NCBI GenBank assembly: GCA_001695595.3
Contig: MBPM02000003.1
Span: 124,001 to 188,000, forward strand
Direction: 5' to 3'
Length of the DNA stretch: 64,000 nucleotides
From: Plasmopara viticola
Lineage: Eukaryota; Oomycota; Peronosporomycetes; Peronosporales; Peronosporaceae
In this document: piece by piece, positions 22,891-34,800 of the stretch
How the letters are laid out: each line of letters starts with the position of its first letter
How positions within the stretch are numbered: position 1 is the first letter of the stretch
Notes under the pieces: generated by a model
What the model was told of the DNA's origin: nothing
What the model saw: only the letters and a program-made list of their open reading frames with translations
Databases searched by the model: none
Position numbers and translations under genes: made by a program

Positions 22891-25800
22891 ATGTCCGAGG
22901 ACAGTAGCGATCATCGTCGCATGTCATCGTCCTATAATCACGAAGCGCTGTCTTCGCCTACGTCCACGAACGTACAGGTAGCGGTACGCTGCCGTCCGCT
23001 CAACAGCCGTGAAAAGGCCACGGGACGCGGCGCTGTAGTCCAATGCAAACCCAATTCGAACGAAGTGGCCGTGGTCAAACGCAAGACGTACACGTTCGAT
23101 AGCGTTTTTGGTCAGTATTCAACGCAAAGGGACGTTTTCACATCTGTTGTTCGCCCTGCCGTGGATGAAGCGCTGGCTGGATATAACTGCACCGTCTTTG
23201 CCTATGGCCAAACAGGCACGGGTAAGACTTACACGATGCAGGGCGACCTGTCTCCGACGAGTGAGACGGCCGGCATCATTCCGCGCAGTGTGCACTGCAT
23301 TTTTGACTCATTAGAGGCCAGCGGAGAGGAGTTTAGCGTCCGTGTGTCCTTCCTACAGTTGTACAATGAAGAACTCAAAGACTTGCTCGACCCTGATACG
23401 GAAAAGAAGTTGAGGCTGATGGAGGACACAAAGAAGGGTGGAATTTACTGCATGAACTTGCTGGAAGTCACCGCGACCACGGCCAAGCATGTGTACGAAC
23501 TCGTCAATACTGGCGTTAATAACCGCATCACGTCGGAGACGCTAATGAACGAGAATTCTAGTCGCTCGCATAGCATTTTCACAATCAGAATTCATAGCAA
23601 GGAGCATAATGCAGCGGGTGAGGACCTATTGCGCGTGGGGCAACTGAATCTTGTGGACCTTGCAGGCTCAGAGTGTGTTGGTCGATCAGGGGCTCGCAAT
23701 GCTCGAGCACGCGAAGCAGGGACAATAAACCAAAGCTTGTTGACATTAGGACGTGTAATAACGGCCCTCGTGGATAATCTTCCCCACGTGCCGTACCGTG
23801 ATAGTAAGCTTACACGCTTACTTCAAGAATCACTCGGAGGGCGAGCAAAGACAACAATTATTGCAACATTAGCTCCATGTGCGGATAGTCTTGACGAGTC
23901 TCTAAGTACGCTAGAATATGCATTCCGCGCGAAAAATATCAAGAACAAGCCTGAATTGAACCAGAAGATGACTAAGGCTGGATTGCTGAATGATTTTGGG
24001 AGCGAGATTGAAACGCTTCGTGCTGCTTTGCGTGCTGCACGACTGAAAGACGGTGTGTTCCTTCCGCTGGAGCAATTTACCGACATGCAAGAGCGAATAA
24101 CAGGTCAGGGTGCGCAGTTAGCAGAACTTGAAGAGATGCTTAAGGCAAGAAATCTGTCGTGCAAAGAGCTTGAGGAAGTTGCTGCAAAACATGCAAATGA
24201 AGTGGCAGAACTGACCCTCGTAAACGAAGAGATGAGCAGCAAATTAATCACTGCTGAAGATAAATTGACAGCAGCCAACGAAACGCTGCGTAAAACAACG
24301 CAAGAGCTGCATAGAATGCATGCTGTGCTGAAGGCTTTTCGAGACAATGAGGAGGTGCTTCTAGATAATGGAGCTACTGCAGCGACGTTGTACAGTGCCA
24401 GTGAGAAGCGCGCAGCTCAATTTTCGTCAGAGATTGGTACACATCTCTTTTAGCCTTTAATGGGTCGATTTTTTTGCTAACGCTGTGTGCAAACCTTATA
24501 AATTTAGAGAAATCCCAGCAAGCCGAGGAAGCGAACACAGAGCTTGCAAATTCGTACCGTAGTGACTCGCTGTCGCAAGTAAACACATTCTTAAAAAGGT
24601 TGGCAAAGCATAAGGAGAGTCAAGAAGACATGTATCGGGATGTGTCGAACGCTCTCCACGAGCTACAGACTGCCCACTCAACCGACCTGAGCAGTTTGGT
24701 CACAAGTATTAACGCTCTGCAAGGCCTTGTCGAGGCCCGCAAAGCACAAACTGATCAAACGCTTGCAGAAGAATTTGCTCAGAGACGTGCACAGCGTGAT
24801 GAGGTGACAGGGTCAACGAAGAAACAGCAAGAAACGATGCAACTCCACTTGCTTGAGCTTGTTGCGAAGGTTAAAAGCCACGCAACAGCTATCATGGAAG
24901 ACTTGGCGTTTTCCAAGTCACAAACTCTGTCGTCCTTGGACAGCGTACAGTCGAAACTGGAGGGTGCACGCGAAGAGTTGAGCAACTTTCTTAATGAGCA
25001 AAGCCATAAATTGCTCGAACTTCAGGGGGCTATTGACGAATCGATCGAGAAGCAGTCAAAGGAACTTAACGAAAACAAGGCGGTAATAACGGCTGCGTTG
25101 AAGGATAGTTACACTCAGCAACAAGAGGAACTGAATGACATGAAAACACTTTTGGCGCAGTGCATCGATAAGTGCATCCAAAATCAGAAACAAAACTTTA
25201 ACGACCAAACCCAGCTTTTGAAAGAAAATGCCAAGAAGCAGCACAAGCAGCTGCTGTACATACAAAGTTTGACGGAACAGAAGATGAAGAATTGTGTCCA
25301 GGACATGGGTTCTCGAAATTTAACACATGAAAGCGAAATGGTTGAGCTTCGCAAGCGTTTATCTCTGATGAGAAATCAAATTGGGGAAACAAACACGCGA
25401 CAAACAGAACTTGTTCAGAAGCAAGAGCGGATGCAAATCGCGTGGAGCGACGACGCTGTTGCGCTTGCCGAAAGGCACGTGGCAGACGTGTCGCTGCTGA
25501 TGGAAAAACATTTAGAGACTGATACTGAGGCTATCAGCAAGAAGCAAAGTCAACTGTCGCAATTTCTAGAAGACCATTCGGAGCTCCGACAGTTTTTAAA
25601 TGGTGGGTGCAAGACATTGGAGGAAGGCATTGTAACGCACGTCACGGGTACGAAGGAAAAAGTTGAATCGGCTTCGGCGCTCGGAAAAGTAGTTATTGGT
25701 GAGGCCACTGACACCTCGGCTCACCAATTAAATGCGATGGAAACATACATGAAAGAGCGAAAGGTGAGCCTATTAGGTACTGCATCTTGGGTTAGTGCTC

Positions 25801-26397
25801 ACAGCTGATCTTTTGCTACTATTTGCCTAGATCATTACGCGGACAACTCCGATAATAAGCGAATGCATTCCATTTCCTACATTTGAAGCCACCAAAGTGT
25901 CGTCTGATCAGTTGGAGAGATCACTTGTTCCTGCGCATTCGTCTCCGGAAGATATGAAATTTTGTCAAAAGCGCAGAAAGTTTAATGACGGTATTGCTAG
26001 TCCACTAGCCACACCGTTTACGGATGGAAATCTTAGCAAACCCCAAAGCGATTTGCCAACCAGTACAGAGAACACAATTGAGACCGTTATTGCGTGCAAT
26101 GCACTGAGCGGCAGCCAGAAATCAGTGTCAGCATGTGAAACACCAATGTGCTCGGAATCACAAGCGACAACGATGAAGGACAGTACTGTCAAAGAAGGCA
26201 GCACCATTTCATCAAACCTCAAAAAAGCAGGATTGTCTGGACTGCAGCGAAAGAAGCCCGCGAATGTTCATAGGAGCGTCAAGGTTTCCAGTGCTGGCAC
26301 AGTAACAGCTCGTAAGTCTACTAAAGTATCTGCTCTTGCCGCTCCAAAGCGGTATCATGTCAAGACACCCTTAGGAGAGACCACGAACTCTCGCTAA
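22891..26397 (+). CDS. Kinesin-5 (BimC/Eg5) spindle motor
   Basis: Three exons, 22891-24436, 24508-25763 and 25831-26397 (introns GTACAC..TAG and GTGAGC..TAG), give a 1122-aa protein. The motor domain is N-terminal (about 26-355), with P-loop GQTGTGKT (106-113), NENSSRSHS (switch I), LVDLAGSE (switch II) and the neck ELNQK. A long coiled-coil stalk follows, then a tail starting with a TTP-type BimC-like box (RTTPIISECIPFP, near residues 938-950) whose Thr-Pro is the family's CDK site. Kinesin-5 forms bipolar tetramers that slide antiparallel microtubules and keep the mitotic spindle bipolar. The coiled-coil exon is complete and all three frames join. It is followed at 104 bp by the MFS gene on the same strand. 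Confidence 0.9.
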
Positions 26398-26501
26398 TCC
26401 CGTCCTGTAAGCTTATTTGCTCGTAAAGCGTCAATTTTACCTGATGTACATGCAAGTCTTGTGATTGGTTAAAAATTAAGTGTAAGTTTGTCATCTGCAA
26501 A

Positions 26502-28218
26502 ATGAGCAAGGAAAAGAATAAGGTTGACGGCGCGACGAGAAGTGACATAAGAAAGGTACCACAAGGCAAACGTCGCTATGTGACAGCCTTCTTGTGCCTG
26601 TGCGTCTCCACCATCTGTTACGCAGATCGTGCGTATCTTTTACTAAAGGATCATGTAGCAAAGCTTTTGGAATCTGATCAGTGTGCTTATTGTGTCGGTA
26701 CTTTGGCTGGAGCAGGCACTAATATGGGCATTGCTTTGTCGGCGTTTGTGACTAACAAAAAAGAGCAAGGCGAAGTACTATCCGCTTTCTTTTACGGTTA
26801 CATGTGCACCCAAGTTCGTTCACCCAATATTGGCCAAGGTGAAAGATTTGTGATCCTGATGTGCTTGCCTCTTGCTGTTGCAGATCCCAGGAGGGTACTT
26901 TGCTGCTAAATTTGGAGCCAAGTTCGTGCTTCTCACAGGTGTTATCGTCTGGACGCTATTTGTGGGTGGCCTACGTATAAAGATATGAAAGCGATCAATT
27001 TGTACCCTATTGTGACGCTTGCATGTTGATGATATATCGCAGGATTTGTCGACAGTTGTGGTGGCGAAATGCCTCACGTGCCTATTCTTTACTAGAGCGG
27101 GGATGGGGCTTGGAGAAGGCATTCTGTTTCCGTGTATGCACCAAATTGCTGGTGCATGGTACCCTGTGCAGGAGCGGAGTCGGCTTGTGTCGCTGGTTGC
27201 AAGTGGCTCGGATCTAGGCACTATCTCTGCGCTAATCATTTCGCCTGCCATTATGGCAGCTAGCGGCTGGCAACGCATATTCATTGTGTTTGGCGTGCTA
27301 AGCTTCATATGGGTCGTGGTCTATGCGATCATGGGATTGAGTCGACCCGAGGAGGACCCTTACATCACCACAGAGGAACGAAACTTTATCGTGCGTAACC
27401 GCATTGTGGACCTAGAATCTCATCGTCATCAGAGCTTACGCGCAAAAGTAGACACCCATGCAATCAATTGGCGTGTGCTGCTGACCTCTCGGCCTGCGTG
27501 GGCAATCTACGTTGCGCACATGTGCTACAACTACAGCTGGTATATTTTGCTTGGCTGGATCCCGCAGTACTTTAATCAAGCTTTGCATCTCGACCTCGCT
27601 AAGAAGGGCGGGTTTGCTGCTGCGCTGCCCTACATATGCGGTTATATTGGAACGCTACTGTTTGGGCGACTTGGAGATCTCCTAGTCACTCGTGGTTACC
27701 GTGAACTGCACGTGCGTCAGGCCATGAATGCGTTCTCATTCCTTGGATGCGCAATTTTTCTTTCCTCACTACGTCTTGCAAAGTCTGCTCCTATGGCAGT
27801 GGCCTTGCTGTGTCTGACGCTGTTCACAAGTCGAGCAGCAATGGCTGGATACTGGGTCAACATGATCGATGTTGCACCAAACCACGCTGCACACGTGATG
27901 GGTGTCTCCAACACTTTTGGTACTATACCAGGTATTATTGGCAATGTGGCCACGGGTGCAATACTTCAAGCATCGGGTTCCTGGGACCTTGTCTTTGCGA
28001 TTGCTGCCTTTGTCCTCGTCTTTGGTGCTGCATTTTTCCATTTTAATGCCTCGGATAAATCAATTTACTCACAGTCCCGACGCAGCAGCAACGAAAACTG
28101 CAGTACTAGCACCAGTTCAAGCAGCATCCCTGGAAGCTCAAGCTACACTTCGTTTCTTTCAGCCTCGATTCCCGAGCTCCGAGATGAAGAAGAGAAGCTT
28201 CTCGACAGCTCGTCGTAA
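26502..28218 (+). CDS. Major facilitator, SLC17/anion:cation symporter type
   Basis: Exons 26502-26813, 26884-26961 and 27043-28218 give 521 aa. The first intron begins GTTCGT and the second GTGGGT; both end in CAG. After a basic cytosolic N-terminus come about 12 hydrophobic segments. Family marks: FYGYMCTQIPGGYFAAKFGA across the first splice joint, RAGMGLGEGILFPCMHQIAG, and the SYNYSW-like CYNYSWYILLGWIPQYF. This is the pattern of SLC17 carriers (phosphate, sialic acid, glutamate and other organic anions). The substrate cannot be told. The tail is Ser-rich and ends EEEKLLDSSS, with an acidic-dileucine-like sorting signal (EEKLL), which would fit an endomembrane site; that is inference. The stop is 36 bp from the stop of the convergent PPR gene. 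Confidence 0.8.
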
Positions 28219-28254
28219 CGATGCATTACACGAAAGTGACGCAATTTACTTGTA

Positions 28255-31200
28255 TCAATGCTTCTCGTTTCTTAAGCTATAGCGGCCCAAATTTAGCTTT
28301 TTAAGCTGACGATGCGATATTTCCTCGTACGAAAATCTCTTCTTCATCTCCACAAACAAATCAGTGGCTACTACCCAATTTTCTTGTTGTTCCTCAGCAT
28401 AAATGCGTTGAATATAGCTTTCAGCGTCGGGAGTTATACGGTAGGCGGTGGTGTCTTGCATCGTAACGAAAATTGGAGCGACGAGCTGGTGTTCCCCTGC
28501 ACGATTGCACATTTCCATTACTTTGTTAAATACGCCAATTCCAGGTGGAGCACCAAACAGCACTTGCCATTCGGGAAGCATCCGAACAGCACAACGCCAT
28601 TCGCTCATAGTCTCTAGAGACTCCAACAGCTGCGTCACCACAAAATCTGGCGGAATTTGGCCCGTTGCAAGGTGCCATTTGTGAAGAAGTTCAGGCGCTT
28701 CAATTATGCGATGTTTATCATGCATTGCCGTGCAAGCTTTAAGATAGGCTGTGAAACTAGACGTACTCACGAGCTTACTTTTCAGATCGCTTGCATTATT
28801 ATGCCTTTTTCGATAGATTAGTTTGTCAAATATGGCAATAACGCCTTCGAAGTCCTCATTAACACTGCACGCAGCAATAGCACGCTCGAATGTTGTCATA
28901 TCGGGCTTCACACGATTTTTTTGCATCTCCTCAAGCAGGCCAAACACGCTAGCCCGAACCCACGGAGCCTTCGTTGGTCGTTTGTACTCAAAATTTTGTG
29001 AAGAAGTCTCTTCCGACTGATCACCATCGACTTCAGTTGTCTGGGCCAAGTCATCAAAGATAGCCACATGTTCCTTCCGATCATCACTATACTGATCAGC
29101 CTTCGCATCGTTACCCTTTTCGGCACTCCTGATCTCCTCATCATTTAAATCTTCAACTTCTTCTGGTTGAGTGACACTATTTTTCCTCCACCACGAGGCC
29201 CGCTCTCCCGCTCTGACAAAGGCTTCAATCGCAGTATTGTACGAAACGACATCAAGCGTCACATTTTTTCTAAGCCGGACAACGCTAAAAAGTTCAAGGG
29301 CGCGCCCCGGCTGAGCAGCTTCTACGCACGCAAGCAAAATGTAGTTGTAAATATTAATCGAAACTTTTCCGAGCTTCTTTTCCATCTCATCCGCAATCAA
29401 CCAGGTACCGGCAACGTTTCCAACACGAGCATACGCGAAGACCACGGGCTCATAGGTTTTGATTGTAAGTGTAAACGCACTTGACGCCTCGATCGCTCGA
29501 AAAATCTTTAGCACCCCATCAAGATTTTTTGCATTTGCACAAAGTTGCATTGCTCCAGTAAGAACCTCCAGCGTTGGCTTGTAGCCATCAATGGTCATTA
29601 AGTTGTCCAAAATTTTTAGGCCTTTTTCAAACTGCTGTTGAGAAGCACAAGTTGCAAACAGTAAGCCAAGAGTTGCATTATTAGGCTGGAAACCGCGCTT
29701 GCTCATCAATTCAAATAGCTCTAACGATTTGTCCACGGCACCGAGTCGCCGATAATAATCGAATGCATTATTAAACACACCGATATCTAAAGTGGTAGTG
29801 GGTGCGTCACGACAGGTAGTGGCGATGAACCCAGTTATCCACGCTATCATCTCTCTCTCCTGCCCTTCAGTGTAGTCTTGTTCTTCCTTCTTTACGTCGT
29901 CAAAGATTGCAGTCCGAAATGCAACAGCGACACTGCTATCGTCAGAAATCTCTATGTATGTAGTGAACAGCCGGAACAGCGACTTATACGTCGACGCATC
30001 AGGCTCCAGCTTTTGAGCCTTGACGCACCACTTAAAAAATAAAAGTGCTTGTACCACTGTATTAAGACGCTTCTTGGACCTGGCAACGTTAATATTTCTT
30101 AGATTTGAAGTATGAGCCTTTAAAACCGTATTTATAGTCATTTGGTCAGGCTGTAATTTATTTGCAATCATGTCATTTACGACTGATTCGATCTCATGCA
30201 CATCGCCTCGAGCTGCAATAGCACTTAGCAACGCGTTATAACTTCGCGTCGAAGGCGCACATTGAGGCAGCAATTCTGCATAATTTTCCATCTTTTTTAA
30301 AACAGTTTTGGCATCAGCCAGTCGACCCTGTATCCCGCAAGCCTCCAAAACGGCATTAAAATCATCCACACTTGCTCTCTTAGTACGAATTATGTCGTCC
30401 AACACACGTAGCTTTCCTTCGACATTCAACGATAGTCGTGAAATTAAACTATGGCTTTCGGGTACACAAGTGCATTCGATTCTCTCTAAAGCACGCTCAA
30501 CGCTTTCCTTCTGGCTTTGACTTAAGAAAAGTGCTTTCTGATTTGGTCGAGTCGTTCGGGACCAATTTTGTTCACTCAGTGCCCACACTAAAGCAGGAGA
30601 AGAATTATCACATTTTTGAACCAAATTAGCCAACATCGTGCTCGTGTTTAAAGCATCTTTACTTCGTACACCCGCATCTTTTTCATCGATTAATTGCAAG
30701 AGGCCGAGCGCATACTGTGCGGATTTCCAATCACTTTGCTGGCGGCAAGCATCGATTAGTGAGTTGACAACCTGGCGATTGACCTGCAACCATCTAGATC
30801 CATTAAATGAAGACTCACTTTCGATACAGTGCATATACGTCATCGCCTTTTTCACATCACCTTCTCTCAGTAGATAATACACCATTGTACGTGTTGTGAC
30901 TGCGTTAGAAACGAGACCGAAATCATCACGCGCACGACTTAAGAGATCGAGCATCATTGTCGACCGTCCCCTGTCTCGCGAATACACTCTTAACATGGCA
31001 TTAATCACCAAAATTGTCGGCTTTACCCTTGCAGTCAGCATTTCAGCGTAGTATCGCTCCGCTGTCTCTACGAATCCCTGCTTCCTCGCACAACAATTAA
31101 TCAAAAACCCATATATTTGCGCATTTGGTTTTGACCCACACTCATTCATTTTCTCCAACACACGTCTCGCACTGCGTAAATGTCGAGCTCGGCTACACGC

Positions 31201-31713
31201 CGCCATGGCCACTTCAAAGCTCGCCTGGTCTGCGCAGCCTTGAGCCACCATGAAATCTAGTAGTGCTAAAATTTGGGTAAGATTCGTGTCCATAAGAGTT
31301 TTTTGCTGTTTACAGTAATGACGCAGCAACAGATTGTATGTGTAAGGCCAGAGCACTACTTTGTCAATGTGGCGTTGATGCAGTGTCACAACAACAGCCC
31401 AAGCGCGATCAAGATCGCCCTGCTCTAAGCTCTCCACCACTCGGCGGTTGTAGAACCTCTTTCCTTTGTATAGTGGCAAAGATTGCGCTACACTTTTCAC
31501 GATGGCTCGCACTTCCCACGACATCATGAAAGCTTCAGTGAGTCGCTGCAACGCATCCTGGCGCTGACTTTGGGTGTCGTTTACAGCATGCTCGGCGAAT
31601 CGCCGCGCAAAGAAGTTTTTAACAGGAAGTGATGCCTTTCTGGAGCTCAAAACTCCTGTATTGCCCAGCACGGGACTTGATATACATCGTAGCAGCGCGC
31701 ATCGAAGCGCCAT
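28255..31713 (-). CDS. Large pentatricopeptide-repeat (PPR) protein, probably mitochondrial
   Basis: A single-exon 1152-aa protein. PPR proteins bind organelle RNA, one repeat per base, and act in RNA stability, processing or translation. Repeats of about 35 residues are visible in at least three blocks, e.g. VTYNALL-like helices at SYNALLSAIAARGDVHEIES, NAFDYYRRLGAVDKSLELFE, NAMLRVYSRDRGRSTMMLDL and NYILLACVEAAQPGRALELF. An acidic linker of about 80 residues (around EEVEDLNDEEI) separates the last repeats. The N-terminus is basic, hydroxylated and acid-free, as in a mitochondrial presequence. The first ATG is at 31713; the frame upstream has only a GTG at 31734. It is divergent from RAD54 across 113 bp. 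Confidence 0.85.
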   Translation of the reverse strand: MALRCALLRCISSPVLGNTGVLSSRKASLPVKNFFARRFAEHAVNDTQSQRQDALQRLTEAFMMSWEVRAIVKSVAQSLPLYKGKRFYNRRVVESLEQGDLDRAWAVVVTLHQRHIDKVVLWPYTYNLLLRHYCKQQKTLMDTNLTQILALLDFMVAQGCADQASFEVAMAACSRARHLRSARRVLEKMNECGSKPNAQIYGFLINCCARKQGFVETAERYYAEMLTARVKPTILVINAMLRVYSRDRGRSTMMLDLLSRARDDFGLVSNAVTTRTMVYYLLREGDVKKAMTYMHCIESESSFNGSRWLQVNRQVVNSLIDACRQQSDWKSAQYALGLLQLIDEKDAGVRSKDALNTSTMLANLVQKCDNSSPALVWALSEQNWSRTTRPNQKALFLSQSQKESVERALERIECTCVPESHSLISRLSLNVEGKLRVLDDIIRTKRASVDDFNAVLEACGIQGRLADAKTVLKKMENYAELLPQCAPSTRSYNALLSAIAARGDVHEIESVVNDMIANKLQPDQMTINTVLKAHTSNLRNINVARSKKRLNTVVQALLFFKWCVKAQKLEPDASTYKSLFRLFTTYIEISDDSSVAVAFRTAIFDDVKKEEQDYTEGQEREMIAWITGFIATTCRDAPTTTLDIGVFNNAFDYYRRLGAVDKSLELFELMSKRGFQPNNATLGLLFATCASQQQFEKGLKILDNLMTIDGYKPTLEVLTGAMQLCANAKNLDGVLKIFRAIEASSAFTLTIKTYEPVVFAYARVGNVAGTWLIADEMEKKLGKVSINIYNYILLACVEAAQPGRALELFSVVRLRKNVTLDVVSYNTAIEAFVRAGERASWWRKNSVTQPEEVEDLNDEEIRSAEKGNDAKADQYSDDRKEHVAIFDDLAQTTEVDGDQSEETSSQNFEYKRPTKAPWVRASVFGLLEEMQKNRVKPDMTTFERAIAACSVNEDFEGVIAIFDKLIYRKRHNNASDLKSKLVSTSSFTAYLKACTAMHDKHRIIEAPELLHKWHLATGQIPPDFVVTQLLESLETMSEWRCAVRMLPEWQVLFGAPPGIGVFNKVMEMCNRAGEHQLVAPIFVTMQDTTAYRITPDAESYIQRIYAEEQQENWVVATDLFVEMKKRFSYEEISHRQLKKLNLGRYSLRNEKH

Positions 31714-31826
31714 CAACTGCGTCCCAATGATCACTATACGTCGAGTTTGCTTTCACCCAATCAAAGCTTGCTTTATAGGAGTGATGGTCTTTGCCGATAC
31801 TTAATCGCCTTTTTCATAGTCACACT
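31714..31826. promoter_or_regulatory. Short bidirectional promoter, PPR gene / RAD54
   Basis: Only 113 bp separate the divergent start codons of two housekeeping genes, so both transcription starts and the 5' UTRs must lie here or inside the genes. No TATA box is evident. Function is inferred from geometry alone. Confidence 0.55.
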
Positions 31827-34800
31827 ATGATGCGTCGAAGCGGTAGTGGCGTTAAATTCAAGCCGTTCGTGCTACCTTTGAAAAACAAAGCACAGCTCAT
31901 TCATCCTCAAGATGAGGAAGAAAATGCATATGAAGATGAAGATGCTGCAAGTAATCGCCAGGCGCTGCGCAGCGGCACATCACTGTCAGTCAAACAGCTA
32001 CCTTTCCTTTCGTTCCTCGTGATGGAACCTGAGCGACGTGCACAACATGTGCGGCGACCTTTCAAATCTCCGTGTGGAGAAGGTGGTCGTACACTTGAGA
32101 GCAATCGTCTGCTAGTCACAAAGACGCTGGGCATGCGGCGGCGGTGGAATTCTATTGTACTGAAGCCCATGGTGCGACACGACCTGCCACCAGTTGAAGT
32201 GGATGTCGAAGAGATCAACTCTCCCATCGACTTAAAAGTTACGGTCGATGAAGATCCCGTTCCGATCGAAACTTTGGTTGCCGATATGCCGCCGCCACTT
32301 GTATTGTGGCAGAGTGAGACGAACCCGGAGGTCAAAGTGGTGGTGCCTGAAATTGTAGGCAAATTCTTGCGTCCGCATCAACGGGAAGGTGTGCAGTTCA
32401 TGTTTGATTGTGTGTGCCGGGTAAAAGGCTTTGAGGGAGAAGGATGCATTTTGGCTGATGATATGGGCCTTGGAAAAACTCTGCAGAGTATTGCATTAAT
32501 GTACACGCTGTTAATGACGGGCATGGACTTAAAGCCGACAGTGAGTCGAGCAATTATTGTGTGTCCAACGTCACTGGTAAAGAATTGGGACGACGAAATT
32601 ACAAAGTGGTTGCATGGACGAGTGAAGACGGTGGCGCTGTTTGAAGCAAAGCGTGAAACAGTAATCAAGGGCATTCACCAATTCATTGAGGGTAGTAAAA
32701 AACCTCGACCGGGGTTTTCTGCTCAGGTGCTGATCATTTCGTACGAAACATTTCGTATGCATGCTCAAAAATTTGCAGACATACCAGCGTGCTGCGATTT
32801 GCTTATTTGTGATGAAGCTCATCGACTCAAAAACGCCAACTCGCAGATTAACAAGGCGCTTTCGTCTTTGACCTGTCGAAAACGTGTTCTTCTCTCTGGC
32901 ACACCAATGCAAAATGATTTAGAAGAATTTTTTGCTATGGTCGACTTTACTAACCCTAACATTCTTGGCGCACCAAACGTTTTTCGGAAAGACTATTTAG
33001 GGCCAATTTTAATTGGCCGCGAGCCTGACTCTACTGATCGGGAACGCCAAGTGGCACAGTCATGTTCAGCAATGCTGTGTGAAATTGTGAATCAATTCAT
33101 TTTGCGTCGAGGCAACATTTTGAACGCAAAGCACCTGCCGCCAAAACTCATGCAGGTGATTTGCTGTCCTTTATCGCCACTTCAGGAGCAGCTTTACAAA
33201 CACTTTTTATCGTCGAATGCTTGTCGGGATATGATGAAACATTCGACCACGAATGTTTTGTCGTCTATCACTGCTCTTAAAAAATTATGCAATCACCCGC
33301 TCTTGATTTTTGATGAAATGGGAAAAACCAATACCAAGCTTTCTGGGTTTAACAATTGTGCCCAATATTTTGCTGCGGCGAAGACTTTAACCGGTGGTAG
33401 AGGCGATAGTGGGCGACATCGACGAGGTGGATTTGGAGGTCGCACCTGCTATCCAGAATGGTCCGGAAAGATGCTCCTACTCGACCGTTTGATGCTTTCA
33501 ATGAGAAAATCAACAACGGATCGGATTGTGATCGTTTCAAACTACACACAAACTTTAGATGTAGTTTCTACACTTTGTCATGAACGACAACTACCATTCG
33601 TTCGGTTGGATGGTACAACATCCGCCAAAAAACGTAAAAGTCTGGTGGATACCTTTAATGACCCGACATCAAACTCGTTTGCATTTTTGTTGTCAAGTAA
33701 GGCTGGTGGATGTGGCCTTAACTTAATTGGTGCGAATCGATTGGTGCTCTTCGATCCTGATTGGAACCCTGCGACAGACAAGCAAGCTGCTGCACGAGTG
33801 TGGCGTGAAGGCCAAAAAAAGATGTGTTATGTGTATCGCTTTCTAGCGACGGGAACTCTTGAAGAAAAGATTTTTCAGCGTCAGCTGTCGAAGGAGGGCC
33901 TTCAAAATATTGTTGACGATAAAGAAGAGGTAAACTCGCTATCGTCTAAGGATCTAAAGAGACTATTCGTGTTTCGGAAAGATACAATGTCCGATACTCA
34001 TGATCAGCTCAAGTGCGATCGTTGTCAATGGAGAAGAAATAGCGACGATGCCAATGATAACGATGCGCTGGCTGCGATAATGGATGACGGTGTAGTCGAC
34101 AGCAAAAATGGGACAGAAAAAGAAACTGTGGTTGAAAGTGATACCGCAAGTAACGAATATGCTGGCCCAGATCCACACAAGGGCTGCCACCCGCAAATCG
34201 GTATGCCACCTGAAGAAGATTTAAACAGCTGGGGCCATCATCGCTCCTACGCTTTTGTCGACGATGAAGTTATGCAGGCAGCCTTACGGCAAGTTGGGAA
34301 CGACCTTGTTAGCTTTGCATTTAGCTGTCGTATCGACTGGGAATTACTTCAAGAGCATCAAGCTGAAAATGAAGAAAAGACAATTAAGCGTGACGAGGAG
34401 CGGAAGCGGAAGCGCTTGGAAAATGCTGAGGCTGTTGAGCAAAATGCTGACCAAAATCGTGCAAAAAAAAGCTGGAAATCGAAGAGAATGACACCTACCG
34501 ACGAGTCAGACGACGAATCGGAGATCGAATACTCGAGCAGTGATGAAAATTTACTCGACGAAATCCACTGCGGTGGTGATTCACAGAGCGGTAGTGAAGA
34601 CGTGGACTTATCGAGACCTATTTCCAGCCCCGTAGCCTCTGGAACTGACATTTCGTCTACTCCGAAACGACCCTTGCTGTGTCCGACAAAGTCGACGGAC
34701 TCGCTAAAGAAATCGATTAAATCGGCTTCAACCGGATCTGGATTAGCAGGTGCATCACCCGCGCAGTTAAAACGAAACGTGTCATTTGCGCCTGAGGTTA

